Shown here in pieces: positions 58,726 through 64,000 of a DNA stretch of 64,000 nt. The DNA lies in assembly GCF_019933235.1 (NCBI RefSeq), contig NZ_CP082945.1, positions 806,001 to 870,000 on the forward strand. Reading direction: 5' to 3'. The translations under genes were made by a program, and so were the position numbers. The notes below the pieces were generated by a model. It was given only the letters and a program-made list of their open reading frames with translations, was not told the DNA's origin and made no database searches. Each line of letters opens with the position of its first letter. The stretch's first letter is position 1. Source of the DNA: Streptomyces angustmyceticus (GTDB lineage: Bacteria > Actinomycetota > Actinomycetes > Streptomycetales > Streptomycetaceae).

Positions 58726-60573
58726 TCACATTCCGGGGGGCGCCGGGCTCGCCGGCGTTCCCGGAGACCCCGTCCGCCGGGGGACGGGGGGTTCGGTGGG
58801 CCGCGGGGCGCGGCGCAGGTGGCGGCCGAGGAAGCCCATGGCGCGCTGGAGGGCGGCCACGTGGTGGGCGCCGGTGTAGCCGTCGTGGCCGGTGTCCAGC
58901 CAGAGGGACTCGTGCGCGACGCCGGCCTCCCGCAGGGCGGCCAGGTAGCTCCGGACCTGGCCGGGCGGGCATTTGACGTCGCGGGTGGCGGCGATCACCA
59001 GCAGCGGGGCGCGGACGCCGGACGCGTAGTGGAGCGGCGAGCTGCGCGCGTAGCGTCCGGGCACGGTGTCGGGGGTGCCGCCGAACAGCCGCTCGTCCAG
59101 GGCCCGCAGCGCGGGGGTGCCCGTGCGGTGGGCGGCGGCGCAGTCGGCGACCGGTTTGACGGCGACGCCGGCCTGCCAGAGGCCGGGCCGGGTGCCGAGG
59201 GCGAGCAGGGCCAGGTAGCCGCCCCAGGAGGTGCCCCACAGGCCGATCGCGTCCTCGCGGGCCAGGCCGCGGCGGAGCAGGTCGGCCCGGACCGCGACGA
59301 GGTCGGCGACCTGGGTGAGCCCGACGCCCTCGCCGTAGGCGGCGCGCCAGCCGGGGCCGTAGCCGGTGGAGCCGCGGTAGTTGACCCGTGCGACCGCGAA
59401 CCCGGAGGCGACCAGGGAGTGCACCTGCGGGTCGTAGGCGTCGCGGTCGTGGTCGGCGGGGCCGCCGTGCACCAGGAACACCAGCGGGGGCCGGCGGCGG
59501 GGCGCGGTCTCCGGTTCGCTGAGCAGGGTGTGCACGGGCCCGTCCGGGCCGGGGGTCCACAGGTCGCGGTGGCGGCCGGGTGCGGGGGCGGGCAGGGCGG
59601 GCAGCGCCGGCAGCCGGGTGCCCGCGGTGGAGCGCATCCGGGGCGGGGTGGCCGTATCGGTCCAGAGGTAGTGCACGTCGTCGCCGGGGTGCGGGGCGGC
59701 GTCGAGCAGGGTGCCGGGCGGGCAGGGCACCGGGGTCAGGGTGCGCCGGTCGAGGTCGGCCGTGGTGAGGGTGGAGCGGCCGTGGCGGTCCTGGCGGACG
59801 AGGACCCGCCGCCCCTCGGGGTACCAGCGCGCGGTGATCTCGGTGTCGAAGCGGCACCAGGTCAGCGGCCGCAGTCCGGTGCCGGGCCGCCAGCTGGCCA
59901 GTCGGTAGCGGTCGTCGTCCTCCTGGACCAGCAGCAGTTCGCTGGCCGACAGGGACGGCGCGAAGCCGAGCGCCCACAGCCGGCCGCTCCGCCCCGAGAG
60001 CCGGTCGACCACCGCCCCCGAGCAGGTCAGGAGGGTGACCGCACGGTCGGAGCCGGCCGCCCCCGACAGCGCCAGCAGCCCGCCGGACGGCGAGATCCCG
60101 GTCAGCAGCGCGGCCCCGTCGACGGTGCGCAGTCGCCGGGCCGGGCCGCCCGGTGTGCCGAGGTGGACGGTCATCGCGCGGCCGTCCCCGAGGCCGAGGG
60201 CCACGGTGCCGGCGTCGCTGAAGGCGAGTCCGCACGGGAGGCCCGGCAGCACTCCGGTCAGGCCGGGGCGCCGCGGTCCGCCCTCGAAGTCCTGGAAGTA
60301 CCAGAGCCCGTGGCCGCCGCGGTCCTCGGCGAACCACCACACCCGGGCGTCCGCGTCGACGGCGCAGTGCGCCGTGCCCTCCGGGCTGTCGGTGACCTGG
60401 CGGGCGTCGCCGGTGGCGGCGTTCCAGGTGAAGATCTCGCAGCGGCCGTCGGCGTCCGCGGCGAGGGCCATCCGCGCGGGGTCGCCGGGGCAGACCTCGG
60501 GGAGGGCCGGCCGGTAGACCCGGAAGCCGGCGGCGGGCGCCGGTACGGCGGTCCCTGTGGCGGTCGCGCTCAT
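58726..60573 (-). CDS. S9 family (prolyl oligopeptidase-like) peptidase
   Basis: 615 residues from ATG at 60573, overlapping the MFS stop. An N-terminal seven-bladed beta-propeller (ARMALAADADGRCEIFTWNA, VWWFAEDRGGHGLWYF, LWALGFAPSLSASELLLVQE) is followed by an alpha/beta hydrolase. Catalytic Ser449 lies in GTSWGG, Asp532 in AATRDVK, His563 in DTGHDGY; HGGP is the oxyanion hole. No signal peptide. The propeller usually limits access to short peptides, so it may release the mature peptide, perhaps after proline (NDP, RKP or TVP in the precursor). Inference. Confidence 0.88.
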   Translation of the reverse strand: MSATATGTAVPAPAAGFRVYRPALPEVCPGDPARMALAADADGRCEIFTWNAATGDARQVTDSPEGTAHCAVDADARVWWFAEDRGGHGLWYFQDFEGGPRRPGLTGVLPGLPCGLAFSDAGTVALGLGDGRAMTVHLGTPGGPARRLRTVDGAALLTGISPSGGLLALSGAAGSDRAVTLLTCSGAVVDRLSGRSGRLWALGFAPSLSASELLLVQEDDDRYRLASWRPGTGLRPLTWCRFDTEITARWYPEGRRVLVRQDRHGRSTLTTADLDRRTLTPVPCPPGTLLDAAPHPGDDVHYLWTDTATPPRMRSTAGTRLPALPALPAPAPGRHRDLWTPGPDGPVHTLLSEPETAPRRRPPLVFLVHGGPADHDRDAYDPQVHSLVASGFAVARVNYRGSTGYGPGWRAAYGEGVGLTQVADLVAVRADLLRRGLAREDAIGLWGTSWGGYLALLALGTRPGLWQAGVAVKPVADCAAAHRTGTPALRALDERLFGGTPDTVPGRYARSSPLHYASGVRAPLLVIAATRDVKCPPGQVRSYLAALREAGVAHESLWLDTGHDGYTGAHHVAALQRAMGFLGRHLRRAPRPTEPPVPRRTGSPGTPASPAPPGM

Positions 60574-61841
60574 CCGGTCTCCTCCTCGGTGCCGCGGGTG
60601 CGGCGCGGTGCCGCCCAGGTCACGTACAGCGCGAGCACGGCCAGCAGCACCGCGCAGCCCGCGCAGGTGGCTCCGGCCCCGGCCCGGCCGGCGGCCAGTC
60701 CGGCCAGGGCCGGCGCGAGGGCCGCCGCGGCGCCCGACGCGGTGGCCAGGACGGTGCCGGTGCGGGCCTGCAGCGCGGGCGGGGTGAGCTGGATGATCCG
60801 GGCCTGCAGCGCGACGGTGGCCGGGGGCGTCAGGAAGCACAGGAGCCCGAGGAGCAGCCCGAACTGCCAGGCGTCGCGGGCCAGCGCCAGGGCCGCGGCG
60901 GGCGGCACCAGCAGCCAGGACACCGGTACCAGCACGCCCGCGGCGGCGTGCCGGCGCACCAGCCGGGGTGCCGCCAGCGCCCCGGCCAGGCCGGCCGCCC
61001 CCGCCAGCGCGAGGACCAGGCCCAGGGGGGCCGCGCCCCGGCCGTGGTCCTGGAGGGCGAAGACGGTCGTGTAATACAGCGCGACGAGCAGGGAGTTGAC
61101 GGCCGCGATCCACACCAGCGCCAGCCGCAGGAAGGGTTCCCGGCAGACCAGCGCCACACCCGCGCCCGCTTCGGCGCACACGGCCCGCAGGGCGCGCCGC
61201 GGACGCGCGGCCCGCGGACGCCGCTCCCGCGGCGGGGACAGCGGGGAGCGCATGGCGCGGATGCCGCCCGCCGCGACGGCGTACGACAGCGCGTCCACGA
61301 GGAACGGCAGCCAGGCACCGGCGGCGAAGAGCAGCCCGCCCAGTGCGGGCCCGGCGACGAGGGCGCCCCGCTCCCCCGCCTGTAATCGGGACAGCACCCG
61401 CCGGTGCTCCTGCGGGGGACACACCAGCGCCACGGTGCCCAGCGACGCCGCCTCGTAGCAGGCACTCGCACACCGCTCGACGAGCACGGCGGCGAGGAGC
61501 ACGGCCAACGGGACCGGGCCCGCCGCGACGGCCACGGTGACCCCGGTCATGGCCGCGGTGGACACCAGCGCGGCGCCCACCATGATCTGCTTGCGGGCCC
61601 CGCGGTCGGCGGGCACCGCGGCGAGCGGGCCCAGGACCAGCGTGGCGGCCGCGCCGAGCCCGGCGACGGCACCGGCCTGCGCGGGCGAACGGCCGAGGCT
61701 CAACAGCAGCAGCGGCAGCACGAACCCGGCCGTCTGACTGCCGAGCGCGTCGCAGGTGCCCGCCCACCAGAACAGCCGGACGTCGCGGCGCGCATGCGGC
61801 TGGGGGACGGCGGGGGCGGCCACCGGGGCGGGGTGCGTCAT
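60570..61841 (-). CDS. MFS transporter of the RiPP cluster
   Basis: 423 residues from ATG at 61841 (TGATG overlap with a small upstream ORF), stop overlapping the peptidase start. About 12 membrane helices: LFWWAGTCDALGSQTAGFVL, LVLGPLAAVPADRGARKQIM, LVAGPALGGLLFAAGAWLPF, LGLLCFLTPPATVALQARII. The EntS/MFS_3 efflux type. It probably exports the mature peptide and gives self-protection; context only. Confidence 0.85.
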   Translation of the reverse strand: MTHPAPVAAPAVPQPHARRDVRLFWWAGTCDALGSQTAGFVLPLLLLSLGRSPAQAGAVAGLGAAATLVLGPLAAVPADRGARKQIMVGAALVSTAAMTGVTVAVAAGPVPLAVLLAAVLVERCASACYEAASLGTVALVCPPQEHRRVLSRLQAGERGALVAGPALGGLLFAAGAWLPFLVDALSYAVAAGGIRAMRSPLSPPRERRPRAARPRRALRAVCAEAGAGVALVCREPFLRLALVWIAAVNSLLVALYYTTVFALQDHGRGAAPLGLVLALAGAAGLAGALAAPRLVRRHAAAGVLVPVSWLLVPPAAALALARDAWQFGLLLGLLCFLTPPATVALQARIIQLTPPALQARTGTVLATASGAAAALAPALAGLAAGRAGAGATCAGCAVLLAVLALYVTWAAPRRTRGTEEETG

Positions 61842-61966
61842 CAGGAGCGACCCGCGACCGTTCTCGCGGCGGTGCGCGAGGCGCCGCCGGAGAGGTGCCG
61901 CCGCGGGGCCGGCGGTAAGCCGTGCGGCGAGTCCTCTGCGCGCGGGGTCGCTGATCGCGGTTCCAT
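61841..61966 (-). CDS. 41-residue ORF upstream of the RiPP MFS gene
   Basis: ATG at 61966 lies behind GAGGTGG. The peptide is basic and Pro/Arg-rich (MEPRSATPRAEDSPHGLPP at the head). Its TGA overlaps the MFS ATG, so it could couple translation. It has no RiPP signature and may be only a leader. A candidate -35 TTGACC lies at 62018-62023. Confidence 0.4.
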   Translation of the reverse strand: MEPRSATPRAEDSPHGLPPAPRRHLSGGASRTAARTVAGRS

Positions 61967-62362
61967 GCGAAGCCACCTCACGTTCGTGGGCAGATCGTGA
62001 AGATCGCCACACCAATAGGTCAACTTGCGGAGGAAATGTGCCAGAAGCGTGCTGGAGCTTAACCAGCCAGTGACACAGGCCACAAGGTGTCGGTCGGTGA
62101 ACAACTTCGGCCGGCACGCCACGCCCGGATTCCGCCGCCTTGAACCGGGATGCCCGGATGGCGCCGCGCCCCGCCGCGCCCGCGCGCCGCCGGACACCCC
62201 CGACGCGGCACGGCCACCCCGCAGTTCGCGCCGTTCCGGTTCTGCCGTCTTGCCGCCGCCCGCCGCGGCCTCCCGCACCGCCAGGACAAAATGGTCCGAC
62301 CACACAGGGTGTGTGACATAGTTTTCGCGTGGACACATGAGGGCCGAGCCAGGGAGTTGGGG
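61967..62362. other. Divergent control region, RiPP cluster and lactate regulator
   Basis: 396 bp. It holds the TTGACC (62018-62023) before the RiPP unit and the LldR-type operator at 62292-62302. The middle part (62090-62270) shows nothing I can interpret. Confidence 0.55.
62292..62302. promoter_or_regulatory. LldR-type operator
   Basis: TGGTC-C-GACCA, a perfect palindrome matching the known TGGTCNGACCA pattern of lactate-responsive FadR-family regulators. It is 60 bp before the regulator start, next to a CATAGT -10-like element (62317-62322). Confidence 0.8.
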
Positions 62363-63106
62363 ATGTCTGCCGAGTGGCGACCGGTGCGGCAGTCGCGCAC
62401 GCACGAGCTCGTGCTCGAACGCATCGAGGAACGGGTGCTGGCGGGCGAACTCAAGGCCGGGGACCGGCTGCCGCCCGAACGCGAGCTGGCGCCGGTCCTC
62501 GGGGTCAGCCGGTCGGCGCTGCGCGAGGCGCTGCGGGTCCTGGAGACGATCGGGGTACTGGTCTCCCAGGCGGGCCGCGGACCGGACGCCGGGGCGCGGG
62601 TCGTACGCAACCCGGACGACGCGCTGGGCCGGTTGCTGCGCCTGCACTTCGCCCTGGGCAGCTACAGCCTGGCGGACGTCCTGGAGGCCCGGGTGGTGCT
62701 GGAGCGCTCCAGTTTCGAGACCGCGGCGGCGCACGCGTCGGCGGCGGACCTCGACGAGGCGGAGGCGCTCCTCGCCCGCATGCAGGAGCCGGGCGTGGGC
62801 GTGGACGACTTCAACGACCTGGACACCCGCTTCCATGTCGCCATCGCCCGCAGCTCGGGCAACCAGCTCACCTCGACCCTCACCTCGGCCGTGCGCGAGT
62901 CGGTCCGGCCGCTGATCCTGCGGGCGCTGGAGGCGGCCGAGGACTGGCCGGCCACGACGGCCGCGCTGAACAAGCAGCACACCGAACTGCTGCGGCTGGT
63001 ACGCGCGGGCAAGGGGGCCAGGGCCGCCGATCTGGTCGAGAAGCACATCCGCGGCTTCCACGGCACGCTGGTCGACGAGAACGCGCCGGACGACGCCGAG
63101 CGGTAG
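62363..63106 (+). CDS. lldR: FadR-family lactate regulator (LldR-like)
   Basis: 247 residues from ATG with GGGAG six bases before. Winged helix (HELVLERIEERVLAGELKAG, PPERELAPVLGVSRSALREA, LRVLETIGVLVSQAGRG) and FCD domain (DVLEARVVLERSSFETAAAH, DLDTRFHVAIARSSGNQLTS, RLVRAGKGARAADLVEKHI), with the metal-binding Asp and His residues. Divergent in sense, convergent in position with an L-lactate permease gene, and an LldR-type box is upstream. So lactate-sensing is likely, though not shown. Confidence 0.82.
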   Translation: MSAEWRPVRQSRTHELVLERIEERVLAGELKAGDRLPPERELAPVLGVSRSALREALRVLETIGVLVSQAGRGPDAGARVVRNPDDALGRLLRLHFALGSYSLADVLEARVVLERSSFETAAAHASAADLDEAEALLARMQEPGVGVDDFNDLDTRFHVAIARSSGNQLTSTLTSAVRESVRPLILRALEAAEDWPATTAALNKQHTELLRLVRAGKGARAADLVEKHIRGFHGTLVDENAPDDAER

Positions 63107-63133
63107 GGATTTCCGTACGGCGGACGGCGCGCG

Positions 63134-63193
63134 GGAGGCGGCCGGTGCGGAGCGGCCGGCAACGGGCCGCCCCACCGCACCCCGGCCGCCTCC
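63134..63193. terminator. Bidirectional terminator
   Basis: GGAGGCGGCCGG (63134-63145) pairs perfectly with CCGGCCGCCTCC (63182-63193), with more pairing inside. Between the convergent regulator and permease genes. Confidence 0.78.
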
Positions 63194-63197
63194 GCCG

Positions 63198-63998
63198 CTA
63201 CGGCAGCATCCAGGAGAGCACCGGCAGCGACTGCAGGAAGACCAGGACGCACAGGACCGCCAGCATCACGACGCTGTAGCCGACGACCTTGCGCAGCAGG
63301 AGCCGTTCGGAGCCGGGTTGTTCCACCGCGGTCGCCGCGATGGTGAGGTTCTGCGGGCTGATGAGCTTGCCGACGACGCCGCCCGTGGTGTTGGCGGCGA
63401 CCAGCAGGGTCGGGTCGATGCCCGCGGCCTTCCCCGCGGTCTGCTGAAGGGTGGCGAACAGCGCGTTGGACGAGGTGTCCGATCCGGTGACGGCGGTGCC
63501 GAGCCAGCCGAGGACCGGGGAGAGCAGGGCGAAGAGCCCTCCGGTGGCCGCGAGCCAGGTGCCGATGGCGAGGGTCTGCCCCGACTGGTTCATGACGTAG
63601 CTCAGCGCCATCACGGTCGCGACGGTGGCGATGGCGCGCCGCATGTTCCGCACCGTGCGCCCCGCGCAGGCCAGGCCCGTGCGCGGGGTCATCGGGAAGC
63701 GGTCGGCGTCCTTCGCCCTGCTGTAGACCAGCGTCACGAGCAGGCCGGAGAGCAGGAGCAGGGTGCCGGGGTTCCCCAGCACCTCCAGCTTGTAGACCGC
63801 GCTGCCGGCCGGGGAGCCGTCGGGGGCGAGCAGCGTGCCGTACAGGCCGGGCCAGTTGAGCTGGATGTCGGCGGCGCCGAGCAGTTCGGGCATGCGCAGG
63901 CCGCCGGCGTCGAGCTTGGCGAGGGCGAAGACCGCGATCACCAGGAGGTACGGCAGGACGGCCAGGGTGACGCGGCGGCCGGTCAGCGGTTCGGCGTC
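63198..63998 (-). CDS. lldP: L-lactate permease, 3' part (partial)
   Basis: The frame runs off the right edge, so about 266 C-terminal residues are seen. Typical LctP helices: GTLLLLSGLLVTLVYSRAKD, IATVATVMALSYVMNQSGQT, AATGGLFALLSPVLGWLGTA, and the family motif GSDTSSNALFATLQQTAGKA (TGSDTSSN) followed by ANTTGGVVGKLISPQNLTIA. A proton-coupled lactate/glycolate importer. The operator-linked LldR gene is next to it. Confidence 0.93.
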   Translation of the reverse strand, partial: DAEPLTGRRVTLAVLPYLLVIAVFALAKLDAGGLRMPELLGAADIQLNWPGLYGTLLAPDGSPAGSAVYKLEVLGNPGTLLLLSGLLVTLVYSRAKDADRFPMTPRTGLACAGRTVRNMRRAIATVATVMALSYVMNQSGQTLAIGTWLAATGGLFALLSPVLGWLGTAVTGSDTSSNALFATLQQTAGKAAGIDPTLLVAANTTGGVVGKLISPQNLTIAATAVEQPGSERLLLRKVVGYSVVMLAVLCVLVFLQSLPVLSWMLP

Positions 63999-64000
63999 GA

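Noticed and set aside
1..64000. tRNA, rRNA, CRISPR arrays, insertion sequences, prophage or attachment sites
   Set aside because: No cloverleaf-like segment, regularly spaced short repeats, transposase or integrase motif, or flanking target duplications were seen.

Overview
The window is about 73% G+C by eye. Codon third positions are almost all G or C, GTG starts are frequent, and genes often overlap as ATGA, GTGA or TGATG. The gene families present (SARP regulator, HTTM/DUF5819 pair, IPT/TIG proteins, DUF6131, DUF5709, DUF2795, SpoIIE phosphatases, IdeR/DmdR iron box) point to a Streptomyces or close relative, probably an accessory-rich part of the chromosome. No rRNA, tRNA, CRISPR array, insertion sequence or integrase was recognised.

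Layout. 1-4900: 3' end of a beta-propeller-like gene, an XRE/DUF2690 membrane regulator, a MarR regulator divergent from a SnoaL-like gene with two matching operators between them, a membrane SpoIIE phosphatase, and debris of an ECF41-type sigma factor and an SRPBCC gene. 4900-10340: DUF2127 protein, a GNAT-AAA+ fusion, a small P-loop kinase, a DUF2470 protein behind a consensus iron box, a methyltransferase and an immunity-like protein. 10700-19200: cell-surface and secretion themes, with a secreted protein carrying 51-bp tandem repeats, an HTTM/DUF5819 pair, a SARP regulator with a translated leader, two IPT/TIG repeat proteins without signal peptides, and a secreted three-repeat cysteine protein. 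19450-22200: cyclophilin, a PepSY membrane protein and DUF6131. 22565-28746: two multidomain SpoIIE phosphatases around a cyclase-family hydrolase. 28936-33076: a sugar-type ABC transporter (ATPase, permease, binding lipoprotein). The binding-protein frame has no stop until it is inside the convergent YciO gene. 33485-37896: acyl-CoA dehydrogenase with PadR regulator, DUF779 and an unknown protein. 38142-41859: LacI regulator divergent from a nucleoside hydrolase-MFS operon with clear operators. 42075-50814: genes with a stress/respiration flavour (Vms1/Rv2629-like, DUF2795, DUF5709, NDH-2, Asp23, orphan ctaD, aldo/keto reductase). 51003-54975: a FadR-type regulator, an unknown lipid-type protein and a GMC oxidoreductase in one overlapping operon.

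The most interesting part is 55829-61966 on the minus strand, a compact candidate RiPP cluster. It holds an MFS transporter, an S9 prolyl-oligopeptidase-like peptidase, a 39-residue candidate precursor peptide (58566-58685), a very strong hairpin directly after the precursor, a B12-type radical SAM C-methyltransferase and a DUF5825 partner. I know of no characterised product for this arrangement, but could not search. The window ends with an LldR-like FadR regulator, its palindromic operator, and the 3' part of an L-lactate permease.

Regulation is unusually readable here. Palindromic operators fit the adjacent MarR, PadR, LacI and two FadR-family regulators, there is one IdeR/DmdR box, and strong stem-loops close most transcription units.
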